A stretch of DNA of 64,000 bases, from assembly GCF_948472415.1 (NCBI RefSeq), contig NZ_OX419519.1:2170001-2234000 (forward strand), read 5' to 3'. This DNA is from Kitasatospora fiedleri. Its GTDB lineage: Bacteria; Actinomycetota; Actinomycetes; Streptomycetales; Streptomycetaceae. The translations under genes were made by a program, and so were the position numbers. Shown here piece by piece: positions 1 to 8,706 of the stretch. Under the pieces are notes generated by a model. It saw nothing but the letters and a program-made list of their open reading frames with translations. It ran no database searches and had not been told where the DNA came from. Within the stretch, counting starts at the first letter, position 1. The number at the start of each line of letters is the position of its first letter.

Positions 1-348
1 CATCGACGGGTCGACGCCGCCCTGCCGGTACTGGTCGCCGGCCACCGCCGCCAGCCCGGAGGCCAGCTCGGTCAACTGCTCCTGGCCGCGGGCCACCTGG
101 TCCTGCAGGTCGTCGGCCTGCTTGCGGAGCTGGTCGGCCCGCTCCTTGGCGCCGTTGTACTTCTCGGCGGACTGCTCCTGCTCCTCCAGCAGCTTGTCGA
201 CCTGCGCCTTCACCTCGTCCTTGTTCGGCTGGGCCGGGGCGGCGTGCGCGCTGGCCTGGGCCGTCAGGGCGACCGCGGTCGCGGCGGCAGCGGTGAACAC
301 GGAGATCCGCGCACGGCTCGGCTGCTTGGGACGGCGGTGGGAGGCCAA
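1..348 (-). CDS. NlpC/P60-family cell-wall hydrolase, N-terminal part (runs off window)
   Basis: This is the first 116 codons of a secreted protein that leaves the window at position 1. It reads from a TTG at 348 with AAGGAG seven bases upstream. The N-terminus has basic residues, an Ala-rich hydrophobic segment and an AHAAP-type signal-peptidase region. A Lys/Glu/Gln-rich coiled coil with repeated heptads follows. This arrangement (signal peptide, coiled coil, then an NlpC/P60 peptidase) is typical of streptomycete RipA-like endopeptidases that cut stem peptides of peptidoglycan. The catalytic domain lies outside the window, so the family call is inference from the N-terminus. A TATATT box at 399-404 on this strand could be its -10. 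Confidence 0.75.
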   Translation of the reverse strand, partial: MASHRRPKQPSRARISVFTAAAATAVALTAQASAHAAPAQPNKDEVKAQVDKLLEEQEQSAEKYNGAKERADQLRKQADDLQDQVARGQEQLTELASGLAAVAGDQYRQGGVDPSM

Positions 349-532
349 GGGGGAGCTCCTTCTTCCTGCTGGACTCACCCCGACGAGTGATGGTCCGGAA
401 TATAGGTTTGACGCCAGACCCTAGTGAAGTCCCCGCCCCCGCGTCCACTCCCGGGGGCTTTCGGATGCCCACCCCCGCCCCCTTTCACGGGACCGTCACA
501 CTCCGGCCGCCCGGGGGCCCGCCGACCACCCC

Positions 533-1912
533 TCAGCTGCGCGCCAGCCGGTTCAGCAGCAGCACCGAGGCCACCGGCCGCGCCCCCGCCTTGCGGACCC
601 CGTCGGCGACCTCCCGGTCGGCGGAGACCACCACCACCGGACGGCCCTGCGGCTCGGCCCGCACCAGCCGGCGGATCAGCTCGTCCGCGGTCTCCCCGGT
701 CCGGCTGAAACGCACCCGCACCCCGCGCGGCGGGGCCATGATCACCGGCACGTCCAGGTCCTGGCCGTCGAACACGCAGGTCACCTCGGCCTGGGTGCGC
801 TGGGCCAGCATCGCCAGCCCGCCCAGCAGCCGCATCCGCTGCTGCTCCAGCGGCAGTTGGGGGTAGCCGGTCTTGGTCACGTTGTAGCCGTCCACCACCA
901 GGTGGACCTGCGGGATGGCCAGCAGCTGGTCCAACAGCGCCGGGTCGTCCTCGGCCAGGCCGCGCCGGGCCACGTCGTGCGGCGAGGCCGAACCGGGCTC
1001 GACCGCCTCCACCAGGTCGGCCGGGCGCAGCGCGGTCACCGGCAGCGCCAGCTCGCGCTGGAGGCCCTGGGCCGACTGCAGCACGCTGTCCAGCAGCAGC
1101 CGCAGCCGCATGTCCTCGACGCTGCGGCCCTCCCGGGCGGTGCGCCGCCCGCTCTCCACCGCGGCCTCCAGCTCGGCGACCCGGTGCCGCAGCCGCCGGG
1201 CCTCGCTCTCGGCGGCGCTGCGCTCGGCGGCGGCGGCGGCCCGGGCCTCGGCCAGCTCCCCGGCCAGCCGGCGGTTCTCGGCCTGCGCCCGCCGGGTGTC
1301 CGCCTCCAGCGAGCGGACCTTCTTGCGCAGCGACTCCGCCTCCCGGCGCACCCCCTCGGCCTCGGCCCGGTGCCGCTCCAGCTCGCCGCGGGCCGCGGCC
1401 CGGGCCTCGGCCAGCTCCTCCTGGAGCTTCTCGGCCAGCCGGGCGGCCTCGGCGGCGGCGCCCTCGGCGTCGACCCGCTCGGCCTCCTCGCCGGCCTCCT
1501 CCACCAGCCGGGCCCAGCCGGACGGGCGGACCAGGTAGGCGGCGGCGGCCACGTCCATCGGGTCGGCGGCGGCCGGGACGGCGCCCGACTCCAGGGCCTG
1601 CACCAGGTCGGGCTGGCCGAGCCGCAGCCGTTCGGCTATCCGGACCCGGAACGCCGGGTCCGACTCCAGCGCGGCGGCCAGCGCGGTCGCCGCGTACTTG
1701 GCCCGCCGGGCCGGGGTGAACTTGGCGTACGGGCGCAGCGAGGCGGGCAGCTCGGCCGGGGCGATGCCGCCGAGCGCGTCCGAGGCGATGCCGACCACCC
1801 GCCGGCGCACGCCCTCGGGCAGGGGGCGCCCGGCCGTCTCCGCCGCGTCGTCCCGGGCCGGGGCGGGCGCGGTCCCGTCCGGGCCCGCCGGCGCGTTCGC
1901 TGCCTCCGCCAC
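533..1912 (-). CDS. NYN-domain protein with long coiled coil (putative RNA-binding/ribonuclease)
   Basis: A 459-residue protein. The first 130 residues are mixed helical. Residues about 150-300 form a charged Ala/Glu/Arg coiled coil. A C-terminal NYN (PIN-like nuclease) domain starts at about residue 336 with VDGYN (Asp341). Further conserved acidic positions are FDG near 382, ADE near 410 and SAD near 432, the usual four-Asp metal cluster of NYN domains. I chose GTG at 1912 because GGAG lies nine bases upstream. The reading frame stays open to 2311 but has no other good start. The family is thought to act on RNA; no substrate is evident here. Orthologues are conserved in actinobacteria. Confidence 0.85.
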   Translation of the reverse strand: MAEAANAPAGPDGTAPAPARDDAAETAGRPLPEGVRRRVVGIASDALGGIAPAELPASLRPYAKFTPARRAKYAATALAAALESDPAFRVRIAERLRLGQPDLVQALESGAVPAAADPMDVAAAAYLVRPSGWARLVEEAGEEAERVDAEGAAAEAARLAEKLQEELAEARAAARGELERHRAEAEGVRREAESLRKKVRSLEADTRRAQAENRRLAGELAEARAAAAAERSAAESEARRLRHRVAELEAAVESGRRTAREGRSVEDMRLRLLLDSVLQSAQGLQRELALPVTALRPADLVEAVEPGSASPHDVARRGLAEDDPALLDQLLAIPQVHLVVDGYNVTKTGYPQLPLEQQRMRLLGGLAMLAQRTQAEVTCVFDGQDLDVPVIMAPPRGVRVRFSRTGETADELIRRLVRAEPQGRPVVVVSADREVADGVRKAGARPVASVLLLNRLARS

Positions 1913-2091
1913 TGTCCTCGGCTCCGATCCTGGTCCTGGCGGGCCCTCCCGGCGGGTGCCGGGCGGGGGTTGGTGTCCGCCGCTGCTGCCAATTGTCCCG
2001 TCTACCGTGCCGCTCCGACAGCACCCCGCCGACGAGTGCGCCCCGCGCCCCCGTCCGGGCCGGACGGGAACGCGGGGCGGTGGGGACGGCG

Positions 2092-2358
2092 TCAGCCCTG
2101 CTGGGCCCCGCCCTCCGCGGACTCCTCGGCGCCGGGGCGGGCCACCAGCTCGACCTGGTCGACGGCGTTGCACCAGCGGCAGCGCACGGACTCGATGGTC
2201 TCCGCGAGCACCTGGGTCTCCTCGACCTTGGACTCGCCGGAGAGGTCGAAGTGCAGGAAGTCGGTCACCCGGGACGAGCGGGTGACGTCGAAACGGGTCA
2301 GGTTGCCGCACAGGGTGCAGCGCCAGCGGGTCTCGGCGGTCGGCGCGGCAATGCTCAT
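2092..2358 (-). CDS. Small zinc-ribbon-like protein, conserved in actinobacteria
   Basis: An 88-residue protein with two CxxC pairs (CTLC near residue 15 and CRWC near residue 59) separated by about 40 residues, which suggests a zinc-binding fold. The C-terminal tail is acidic and low in complexity. The ATG at 2358 has GAGGGA six bases upstream. It is transcribed towards the NYN gene, with about 180 bases between them. I recognise it only as a conserved hypothetical protein; no biochemical role can be assigned from sequence. Confidence 0.75.
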   Translation of the reverse strand: MSIAAPTAETRWRCTLCGNLTRFDVTRSSRVTDFLHFDLSGESKVEETQVLAETIESVRCRWCNAVDQVELVARPGAEESAEGGAQQG

Positions 2359-2507
2359 CAGTGGTCCCTCTCGGCTGGTCCCGGTTCCGGGCCTCCAGCC
2401 TATTGCCTGCCGCCGGACGGGCGGATCACCGGTCCACAGCCCGGACGCTCACCCGACCGGAGCAGCGCCCGGTGTCGCGGGTGCGCCCCCGAGGAATGCT
2501 GACCGGC

Positions 2508-3311
2508 ATGGTGCTCTCCGCCCCCGCCCGGGCCGGTTCGCCGGCGGCCGAGCGGGCCGCCCGCACCCCGGTCGCCGGCTACCTGCTGATCGCCCTGGCC
2601 GCGCTGGCCATGCTGCTCGGCCCGTCCGGCCCGAACCCGCTGTACGGCAGCGGCGACGCCCGGGCCTGCGCCGAGCAGCGCTACGAGCACCGCTGGGGCG
2701 CCGTCCCGGCCGAGCTGCTGGGGGGCCGTCCGCTGACGGCGGCCCAGCTGTCGGCGCTCCCCCCGGCGGCGCCCGGCTGCGTGCTGCCGGCCACCCCCGG
2801 CAAGATCCCCGAACTGTCGGTGCTGACCGCGCTGTTCGTCCACGCGGGCTGGCTGCACCTGGTGGGCAACCTGCTGTTCCTGTTCGTCTTCGGCCCGGCC
2901 GTGGAGGCCCGGCTGGGCCGGGTCCGCTTCCTGGTCGGCTACCTGGCGATCGGCTACCTGGCCACCTACGGCTACGCGCTGGCCGAGGCGGGCACCCCGG
3001 ACGCGGTGCGGGCGCTGGTCGGCGCGTCCGGCGCGATCGCCGGGGTGCTGGGCGCGTTCCTGCGGCTGTACCCGAGGGCCCGGGTGACCACGCTGGTGCC
3101 GGCCCTGCTCTTCCTCCCGCTGCGCTTCCCGGCCTGGCTGGTGCTCGGCCTGTGGTTCGCGCTGCAGTTCTGGTCGGTCACCTCCGGCGGCGACGGGGTG
3201 GCCTACCTGGTGCACGTGATCGGCTTCGTGACGGGCTGGCTGTTCGCGTGGGCCGCCCGTCCGGCGGGCGATACCCTGGGCGCACCTTCTCGAACAGGAG
3301 TCGTCCAGTGA
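2508..3311 (+). CDS. Rhomboid-family intramembrane serine protease
   Basis: A 267-residue polytopic membrane protein with six or more hydrophobic segments. The catalytic serine is in GASGAIAG (Ser174) and the partner histidine in the last helix (YLVHVIGF, His236). An HLVGN motif at 117-121 matches the rhomboid helix-2 HxxxN pattern. It should cleave transmembrane substrates within the membrane; the substrate is unknown. An extracellular insertion of about 60 residues follows the first helix. The start is uncertain: ATG 2508 has GAGGA 12 bases upstream, and ATG 2496 is also in frame. It overlaps the next gene (GTGA), so the two are translationally coupled. Confidence 0.85.
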   Translation: MVLSAPARAGSPAAERAARTPVAGYLLIALAALAMLLGPSGPNPLYGSGDARACAEQRYEHRWGAVPAELLGGRPLTAAQLSALPPAAPGCVLPATPGKIPELSVLTALFVHAGWLHLVGNLLFLFVFGPAVEARLGRVRFLVGYLAIGYLATYGYALAEAGTPDAVRALVGASGAIAGVLGAFLRLYPRARVTTLVPALLFLPLRFPAWLVLGLWFALQFWSVTSGGDGVAYLVHVIGFVTGWLFAWAARPAGDTLGAPSRTGVVQ

Positions 3312-3589
3312 TCACCGCGATCGTCCTCATCAACACCGACGTCGACCGGATTCCCGAGATCGCCGAGGCGATCGCCGCCATCGAGGGCGTCAGCGAGGTC
3401 TACTCCGTCACCGGCACCTACGACCTGGTCGCGATGGTCCGGGTCCGCAACCACGAGGACCTGGCCGAGGTGATCCCCGGCCGCCTCAACAAGGTCCCGG
3501 GCGTCTCCAACACCGAGACCCACATCGCCTTCCGCACCTACTCCCAGCACGACCTGGAGGCCGCGTTCTCGCTCGGCCTGGACGGCTGA
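3308..3589 (+). CDS. Stand-alone AsnC/Lrp-type ligand-binding (RAM) protein
   Basis: A 93-residue protein that is only the C-terminal regulation-of-amino-acid-metabolism domain of AsnC/Lrp regulators, with no DNA-binding helix-turn-helix. The pattern of an ITAIVLINT strand, a G-x-YD-L strand and a final FRTY segment fits this fold. Such proteins form oligomers that bind amino acids and may modulate partner regulators. GTG 3308 overlaps the rhomboid stop and has AGGAG eight bases upstream. The two genes form an operon. Confidence 0.88.
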   Translation: MITAIVLINTDVDRIPEIAEAIAAIEGVSEVYSVTGTYDLVAMVRVRNHEDLAEVIPGRLNKVPGVSNTETHIAFRTYSQHDLEAAFSLGLDG

Positions 3590-3593
3590 GCGC

Positions 3594-4958
3594 TCAGCGC
3601 TGCTGCTGGGTGTCGACCACGCAGCGGCCGCCCTCGTTGCGGTAGGTCCACTTCGCGCCGTCGCTGACCAGCTCGCGCACCGCGGTCAGGAACCGGTCCA
3701 GGTGCTCGACGGGCGTCCCGGCGCCGAAGCTGACCCGGATCGCGTTCAGGCTGCGCTCCCCCGGCAGCGAGGACTCCGGCGCCCCGCACTCGCTCGGGGC
3801 GCTTTCCTCGCCGCCGAGCAGGGTGCGCACCAGCGGGTGCGCGCAGAACAGCCCGTCCCGGACGCCGATGCCGTACTCGGCGGAGAGCGCGGCCGAGAAG
3901 TGCGAGCTGTTCCAGCCGCGCACCACGAACGACACCACGCCGACCCGGTCCGCGCCCTCGCCGAACAGGCTGAGCACCCGCACCTCGGGGATCGCCGCCA
4001 GGCCCTCGGTCAGCTTGGCCACCAGCGCCCGCTCGCGGGCCTCCAGCGCCTCGAAGCCGGCCTCGTCCAGCGCCCGGCAGGCCGAGGCGATCGCGTACGC
4101 GCCGATCACGTTCGGCGAACCGGCCTCGTGCCGCGCCGGGCCGGTGTGCCACTCCACCGCCACCGAGCCGTCCAGCTCGCGGGCCACCGTCCGGCTCGCC
4201 CCGCCGCCGGCCAGGTACGGCTCCGCGGCGTCCAGCCAGTCCGAGCGGCCCGCCAGCACTCCGGCGCCGAACGGCGCGTACAGCTTGTGCCCGGAGAACG
4301 CCACCCAGTCGACGTCCAACTCCCGCACCGAGACCCGGTGGTGGGGCGCCAGCTGGGCCGCGTCCAGCACCACCCGGGCGCCGTAGCGGTGCGCGACGGC
4401 GGTCAGCTCCCTGACCGGCCACAGCTCGCCGGTCACGTTCGACGCCCCGGTCACGCAGAACAGCTTCGGCCCCTCGGCCGCCCCCAGCAGCGCCTCCTCC
4501 AGTGCCGCCACCGCCTCCGCGTGCGACCGCGGCGCCCGCAGGTAGCGCACCGTCAGGCCCTCGCGCCGCCACGGCAGCAGCGAGGCATGGTGCTCGGTCT
4601 CGAACGCGAACACCTCGGTCCCGGCCGGGACCGCTCCCGCCAGCAGGTTCAGCGAGTCGGTGGTCGCCCGGGTGAACACCACCTGGTCCCCGTCCCGCAG
4701 GCCCAGGAACTCGGCGACGGTCCGCCGGCTCTGCTCGAACAGGTCGGTCGACAGCTGCGACAGGTACCCGGCCCCCCGGTGCACCGACCCGTAGTACGGC
4801 GCGTACGCCGCGACGTCGTCCCACACCCGCTTCAGCGCCGGGGCGCTCGCCGCGTAGTCCAGCGCCGCGTAGCCGACCTTCTCGCCGGAAGCCAGCGGCA
4901 CCTCGACGTCCCCGCCCAGCACCGCCAGCGGCTCGCAGATCTCGGTGGTCACAGACAT
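3594..4958 (-). CDS. Class V aminotransferase / cysteine desulfurase-like PLP enzyme under SAM-IV control
   Basis: A 454-residue PLP-dependent enzyme of the class V fold. The Schiff-base lysine is in FSGHKLYAPFG (Lys225) and the cofactor-binding aspartate in VVLDAAQ (Asp199). A YAASAP motif near residue 35 is typical of NifS/Csd-like enzymes. ATG 4958 follows GGAGGAG by seven bases. The messenger leader carries a SAM-IV riboswitch and a hairpin that can hide this ribosome-binding site, so the enzyme very likely works in sulfur amino acid metabolism and is shut off when SAM is plentiful. Whether it is a true cysteine desulfurase, a lyase or an aminotransferase cannot be told from sequence. Confidence 0.85.
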   Translation of the reverse strand: MSVTTEICEPLAVLGGDVEVPLASGEKVGYAALDYAASAPALKRVWDDVAAYAPYYGSVHRGAGYLSQLSTDLFEQSRRTVAEFLGLRDGDQVVFTRATTDSLNLLAGAVPAGTEVFAFETEHHASLLPWRREGLTVRYLRAPRSHAEAVAALEEALLGAAEGPKLFCVTGASNVTGELWPVRELTAVAHRYGARVVLDAAQLAPHHRVSVRELDVDWVAFSGHKLYAPFGAGVLAGRSDWLDAAEPYLAGGGASRTVARELDGSVAVEWHTGPARHEAGSPNVIGAYAIASACRALDEAGFEALEARERALVAKLTEGLAAIPEVRVLSLFGEGADRVGVVSFVVRGWNSSHFSAALSAEYGIGVRDGLFCAHPLVRTLLGGEESAPSECGAPESSLPGERSLNAIRVSFGAGTPVEHLDRFLTAVRELVSDGAKWTYRNEGGRCVVDTQQQR

Positions 4959-4959
4959 G

Positions 4960-5002
4960 GGTGCACTCCTCCACAGGGTCAGGACCCCGGAGGAGCTGCA
5001 CC
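4960..5002 (-). promoter_or_regulatory. Anti-Shine-Dalgarno hairpin, expression platform of the SAM-IV leader
   Basis: On the minus strand, GGTGCAGCTCCTCC (5002-4989) pairs with GGAGGAGTGCACC (4972-4960). This gives 13 base pairs with one bulged G and a 16-base loop. The downstream arm contains the whole ribosome-binding site of the aminotransferase gene. Together with the aptamer upstream this predicts control of translation initiation. Confidence 0.7.
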
Positions 5003-5005
5003 GGA

Positions 5006-5028
5006 AGTCCGCGCTTGCCGCGCGGACT
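5006..5028 (-). promoter_or_regulatory. Strong local hairpin in the SAM-IV leader
   Basis: AGTCCGCGC (5028-5020 on the minus strand) and its complement at 5014-5006 form a perfect 9-bp stem with a 5-base loop, placed between the aptamer and the anti-Shine-Dalgarno hairpin. It is probably a spacer or peripheral stem of the leader RNA. It is not followed by a T-run, so I do not call it a terminator. Confidence 0.5.
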
Positions 5029-5041
5029 GGTCGCCGCACGG

Positions 5042-5124
5042 CCTGGTCCTCACCCAGGGCACCCCGCCACGGACGGAGGGTTGCCGGACAGCCAGCTGGG
5101 GCTTCGCGCTGTCACTCATGACCT
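5042..5124 (-). ncRNA. SAM-IV riboswitch aptamer
   Basis: Read on the minus strand from 5124, the leader starts GGTCATGAGTGACAGC. It continues with AAGCCCC, GCTGTCCGGCAACCCTCC and GGGGTGCCCTGGGTGA and closes with GGACC, pairing with the first GGTC. These blocks, in this order, are the SAM-IV consensus known from actinobacteria, including the GGCAACC core that recognises S-adenosylmethionine. The aptamer sits about 85 bases upstream of the class V aminotransferase start, with a ribosome-binding-site-masking hairpin in between. Confidence 0.92.
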
Positions 5125-5131
5125 GGCGAAA

Positions 5132-5159
5132 ACAGTACACGAGACGCGTCCCGTCTCAA
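5132..5159 (-). promoter_or_regulatory. Promoter of the SAM-IV-controlled transcript
   Basis: On the minus strand, TTGAGA (5159-5154) and TACTGT (5137-5132) are separated by 16 bases, matching housekeeping sigma-factor elements. The predicted start lies just before the SAM-IV aptamer. The spacer contains an inverted repeat (GAGACG...CGTCTC) that could be an operator. Confidence 0.65.
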
Positions 5160-5239
5160 CACCCGTCCACATGGCGAGAAGGCGCGGGGCGGCCGAGGGG
5201 CCGGGGGAACGACGGCCCCGGCCCCCGGACGGGCGTCCG

Positions 5240-6313
5240 CTACGCCTGCGTCGCCTCCGCCCAGCGCTTCAGCAGCGCCCCCGCCGCCCCCGAGTCGATC
5301 GCCGCCGCGGTCCGCTCCATCGCCGCCGCGATCTGCGCGGTGAGCGGCGCCTCCCCCAGCTCCAGCGCGACCAGCGCGGCCGCGCTGTTGAGCAGGACGG
5401 CGTCCCGCACCGGTCCGCGCTCGCCGTTCAGGACCCGCCGGGCGACGTCCGCGTTGTGCTCGGCGTCGGCGCCGCGCAGGGCCTCGATGCCGACCAGCTC
5501 GATCCCCACCTCGCGCGGGTCGAACCCGGTCTCCGTCACCTCGCCGCCGCGGATCACCCAGACGTGCGAGGTGGTGGTGACGGTCAACTCGTCGAGCCCG
5601 TCGTCCCCCCGGAAGACCAGCCCCTGCGCGCCGCGCCGGGCCAGCACGCCGGCGATCAGGCCGGCCAGCCGGGTGTCGAAGCAGCCGACGGCGTGCGAGG
5701 TGACCTTGGCCGGGTTGGTGAGCGGGCCGAGGATGTTGAAGACCGTCGGGACGGCCAGTTCGGCCCGCGCCTGGGCGGTGTGCCGCATCGAGGGGTGGAA
5801 CCTGGCGGCGAAGCAGAAGGTCAGGCCGACCTCCTCGGCCACCGCCGCGACCCGGTCGGCGGGCAGTTCCAGGTTGATGCCGAGGCGGCCGAGCACGTCG
5901 GAGGAGCCGGAGGCCGAGGAGGAGGCCCGGTTGCCGTGCTTGACCACCTTCGCCCCGGCGGCGGCCGCGACCACCGCGGACATGGTGGAGATGTTGACCG
6001 TCCTGGCCCGGTCGCCGCCGGTGCCGACGATGTCGACCGCCGGGCCGGGGATGTCCAGCGGCACCGCGTGCGCGTACATCGCCTCGACCAGGCCGGCGAT
6101 CTCCTCGACCGTCTCGCCCTTGCCGCGCATCGCGATCAGGAAGCCGCCCACCTGGACGGGGCTGGCCTCGCCGCTCATGATCCGGTCCATCGCCCAGGCG
6201 GTGTCGGCCTGCGAGAGGTCGTTGCCCTGGAGCAGCGAGCTGAGCAGGTCGGGCCAGGTGCGGACCACCTGCGCGGGCTCGCTACCGCCGTTCGCAGAGT
6301 GCGCGTTCACCAT
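5240..6313 (-). CDS. trpD: Anthranilate phosphoribosyltransferase
   Basis: A 357-residue enzyme that joins anthranilate to phosphoribosyl pyrophosphate, the second step of tryptophan synthesis. Hallmarks are the PRPP loop GTGGD (97-101), NIST (107-110), KHGNR (125-129) and a SGSSD substrate segment. Length is normal for the family. ATG 6313 has GGAG six bases upstream. The gene stands alone, not in a trp operon, as is usual for this streptomycete locus. It is downstream of the receiver-like gene on the same strand with a 128-base gap, so separate transcription is possible. Confidence 0.95.
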   Translation of the reverse strand: MVNAHSANGGSEPAQVVRTWPDLLSSLLQGNDLSQADTAWAMDRIMSGEASPVQVGGFLIAMRGKGETVEEIAGLVEAMYAHAVPLDIPGPAVDIVGTGGDRARTVNISTMSAVVAAAAGAKVVKHGNRASSSASGSSDVLGRLGINLELPADRVAAVAEEVGLTFCFAARFHPSMRHTAQARAELAVPTVFNILGPLTNPAKVTSHAVGCFDTRLAGLIAGVLARRGAQGLVFRGDDGLDELTVTTTSHVWVIRGGEVTETGFDPREVGIELVGIEALRGADAEHNADVARRVLNGERGPVRDAVLLNSAAALVALELGEAPLTAQIAAAMERTAAAIDSGAAGALLKRWAEATQA

Positions 6314-6441
6314 GGCTGACTCCAGCTCTCGTCATCGTCCCGGAGGAATCCCGAAGAAACGACGTCAGCCTATCGAGCGAGCGGGGACGGCCGCCCCGGG
6401 TTGCCGCCCCCTTCTCTCCAGCTGAGACGCGGCGGCGCCGG

Positions 6442-6867
6442 TCAGCGCCCGGCGGGCGCCCGCCGGGCGAGCCGGGCCCGCAGCAGCGCGGTCGCGGCGT
6501 CGGCGAGGCCGACCGGGTCGACCGGGTGGGAGATCGCGGCGTCGGCCCGGCTCCAGGCGGCGAGCCAGGAGTCCTGCGGCCGGCCGATCACCACCAGGAC
6601 CGGCGGGCAGCCGTAGATCTCGTCCTTCAGCTGCCGGGTCAGGCCGAGACCGCCGACCGGGGCGGCCTCGCCGTCCAGGACGCAGAGGTCGACGCCGCCC
6701 TTCTCCAGGGCCCGCAGCACCGCGGGCGCGGTGGCGCACTCCAGGTAGTCGAGGGCGGGGACGTCCGCGGCGGGCCGCCGGCCGAGGGCGAGGGTCACCT
6801 GCTCACGGGTGTTGCGGTCGTCGCTGTAGACGAGAACGGTGAGCGTCTCGTCGGAGTGCTGCGCCAT
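6442..6867 (-). CDS. Receiver-like (degenerate response regulator) protein
   Basis: A 141-residue single-domain protein resembling the CheY/receiver fold. Acidic residues follow the first strand (YSDD, 16-17) and a possible phosphoacceptor aspartate ends the third (CVLDG, Asp65). The lysine normally found before a proline after the fifth strand is replaced by His114 (SHPVDP), so classical phosphorylation chemistry is doubtful. No output domain follows. The ATG at 6867 is preceded by AGGA at moderate distance. A TATAAG box at 6894-6899 on this strand could be its -10. Its role is unknown; it is a conserved neighbour of the cta/qcr genes. Confidence 0.7.
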   Translation of the reverse strand: MAQHSDETLTVLVYSDDRNTREQVTLALGRRPAADVPALDYLECATAPAVLRALEKGGVDLCVLDGEAAPVGGLGLTRQLKDEIYGCPPVLVVIGRPQDSWLAAWSRADAAISHPVDPVGLADAATALLRARLARRAPAGR

Positions 6868-7171
6868 GGCCCCTGCTTCCTGGTGCTCGTCCTCTTATAT
6901 GTGTGCTCACGCCGGGCGGCCCCGACCGAACGGCCCAGTGTGACCCGGGCCACGTCCTTGGACGGATGCTACTCCCGCGCGCCCGTCCTGCGGAGACCCC
7001 GACGCGATCTCGCTCAAGCCGCCGCGCCCGGGAGTCACTCCGGCGGCCCAGCGCGCTCACCCGCTCGAACAACCGTCAGAAAACGGGCGGTGCGCGAGGC
7101 GGGCATACCTCACGCACCGGACACTCCGAGGGAGACCCCCCGGCGTGAAGACGGAATAAGGGACCGACATA
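6868..7171. other. Divergent intergenic region, receiver-like gene / ctaE
   Basis: 304 bases hold the promoters of both flanking genes. I see TATAAG at 6894-6899 for the minus-strand gene and an AT-richer stretch (CCGTCAGAAAACGG, 7070-7083) upstream of ctaE. No hairpin terminator, tRNA or clear operator is visible. Confidence 0.4.
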
Positions 7172-7792
7172 ATGTCCGTCGTGGCGACAGCAACAGCAAC
7201 AGAAACCGGACACGCGCACGGAGCGGTCAACAGGCCGAACCTGGTCAGCGTCGGAACCATTGTCTGGCTGAGCTCGGAGCTGATGTTCTTCGCGGCCCTG
7301 TTCGCGATGTACTTCACCCTCCGCTCGGTCAAGGGTGCCGAGTTCTGGCACGAGAAGGCCCATGCCCTCAACGTGCCGTTCTCCTCGGTCAACACCACGA
7401 TCCTGGTGCTCTCCTCGCTCACCTGCCAGCTCGGCGTGTTCGCCGCCGAGCGCGGTGACGTGAAGAAGCTGCGCTCGTGGTTCACGATCACCTTCGTGAT
7501 GGGCGCCATCTTCATCGGCGGCCAGATCTTCGAGTACACCGAGCTGGTCAAGAAGGACGGCCTGTCGCTGTCCTCGGACCCGTACGGCACGGTGTTCTAC
7601 CTGACCACCGGCTTCCACGGACTCCACGTGACGGGTGGTCTGATCGCCTTCCTGCTGGTCCTCGGACGGACCTACGCGGCGCGGCGGTTCACCCACGAGC
7701 AGGCAACCGCGGCGATCGTGGTGTCGTACTACTGGCACTTCGTCGACGTCGTGTGGATCGGCCTGTTCGCGACCATCTACCTGATCAAGTAA
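7172..7792 (+). CDS. ctaE: Cytochrome c oxidase subunit III
   Basis: A 206-residue integral membrane subunit of the aa3-type oxidase, with five or more hydrophobic helices. The conserved segments [23 protein letters not shown] and the C-terminal [11 protein letters not shown] are subunit III signatures. It begins the ctaE-qcrC-qcrA-qcrB operon, the actinobacterial bcc-aa3 supercomplex branch that passes electrons from menaquinol to oxygen. ATG 7172 has an AAGGGA element nine bases upstream. The gap to qcrC is about 90 bases. Confidence 0.95.
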   Translation: MSVVATATATETGHAHGAVNRPNLVSVGTIVWLSSELMFFAALFAMYFTLRSVKGAEFWHEKAHALNVPFSSVNTTILVLSSLTCQLGVFAAERGDVKKLRSWFTITFVMGAIFIGGQIFEYTELVKKDGLSLSSDPYGTVFYLTTGFHGLHVTGGLIAFLLVLGRTYAARRFTHEQATAAIVVSYYWHFVDVVWIGLFATIYLIK

Positions 7793-7884
7793 CAGCCGCC
7801 CCGCCCCTGACCCGGCGTCACCTTCGACGCCTGGGAGTCGGGGGCAGGCTGCTGCCGACCAGATCCTGACACCGGGGTTATTCC

Positions 7885-8706
7885 GTGAAAAAGCTCTCCG
7901 CACGACGGCGCCACCCACTGGCGGCGGTCGTCGTTCTACTTCTCGCCCTGGCGGCCACCGGGGGGCTGTACGCCGCTTTCGCGCCCGCCGAGAAGGCGCA
8001 GGCCGACAGCTCGGCGCAGTCGCTCGCCATCGACGAGGGCAAGAAGCTCTTCGCCGTCGGCTGCTCCTCCTGCCACGGCCTGAACGGCCAGGGCACTTCT
8101 GACGGCCCGTCGCTGGTCGGCGTCGGTTCCGCGGCGGTCGACTTCCAGGTCGGCACCGGCCGCATGCCGGCCCAGCAGCCGGGCGCCCAGGTCCCGCGCA
8201 AGAAGACCATCTACTCCCAGGCCGAGATCGACCAGCTGGCCGCCTACGTGGCCTCGCTGGGCCCGGGCCCGGTCGCTCCGGACAGCAAGCAGTACCAGCC
8301 CTCCGACGACCCGGTGACCAACGCCGAGCAGGTCGCCAAGGGCGGCGAGCTGTTCCGCACCAACTGCGCCCAGTGCCACAACTTCGCCGGCAAGGGCGGC
8401 GCGCTGACCAACGGCAAGTACGCGCCGTCGCTGGAGGGCGTGGACGCGAAGCACATCTACGAGGCCATGCAGACCGGCCCGCAGAACATGCCGTCCTTCC
8501 CCGACACCACCATGCCGGAGGAGCAGAAGCGCCAGATCGTGGCCTTCGTCCGCCACACGAACGACGAGCCCAACCCCGGTGGTCTCGCGCTGGGCAGCCT
8601 CGGTCCGGTGACCGAGGGCCTGTTCGGCTGGATCTTCGGTCTCGGCGCGCTGATCGCGATCGCGATCTGGGTCGCCGCCCACACCACCAAGGCCAAGAAG
8701 TCATGA
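7885..8706 (+). CDS. qcrC: Di-heme cytochrome c subunit of menaquinol:cytochrome c reductase
   Basis: 273 residues. An N-terminal signal anchor (about 11-30) is followed by two c-type heme motifs, CSSCH (60-64) and CAQCH (161-165), and a C-terminal membrane helix near 241-262. Actinobacterial complex III uses this di-heme protein in place of a soluble cytochrome c, passing electrons directly to the CtaC CuA site. The GTG start is at 7885. The stop overlaps the qcrA start (ATGA), showing tight translational coupling. Confidence 0.95.
   Translation: MKKLSARRRHPLAAVVVLLLALAATGGLYAAFAPAEKAQADSSAQSLAIDEGKKLFAVGCSSCHGLNGQGTSDGPSLVGVGSAAVDFQVGTGRMPAQQPGAQVPRKKTIYSQAEIDQLAAYVASLGPGPVAPDSKQYQPSDDPVTNAEQVAKGGELFRTNCAQCHNFAGKGGALTNGKYAPSLEGVDAKHIYEAMQTGPQNMPSFPDTTMPEEQKRQIVAFVRHTNDEPNPGGLALGSLGPVTEGLFGWIFGLGALIAIAIWVAAHTTKAKKS

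Noticed and set aside
349..532. ydaO/c-di-AMP riboswitch upstream of the NlpC/P60 gene
   Set aside because: Such riboswitches occur before cell-wall hydrolase genes in streptomycetes, but the leader here is short and none of the conserved blocks can be found.
375..2024. A 549-codon frame overlapping the NYN gene
   Set aside because: Its translation is low-complexity Gly/Arg/Pro. The alternate frame encodes the coherent NYN protein.
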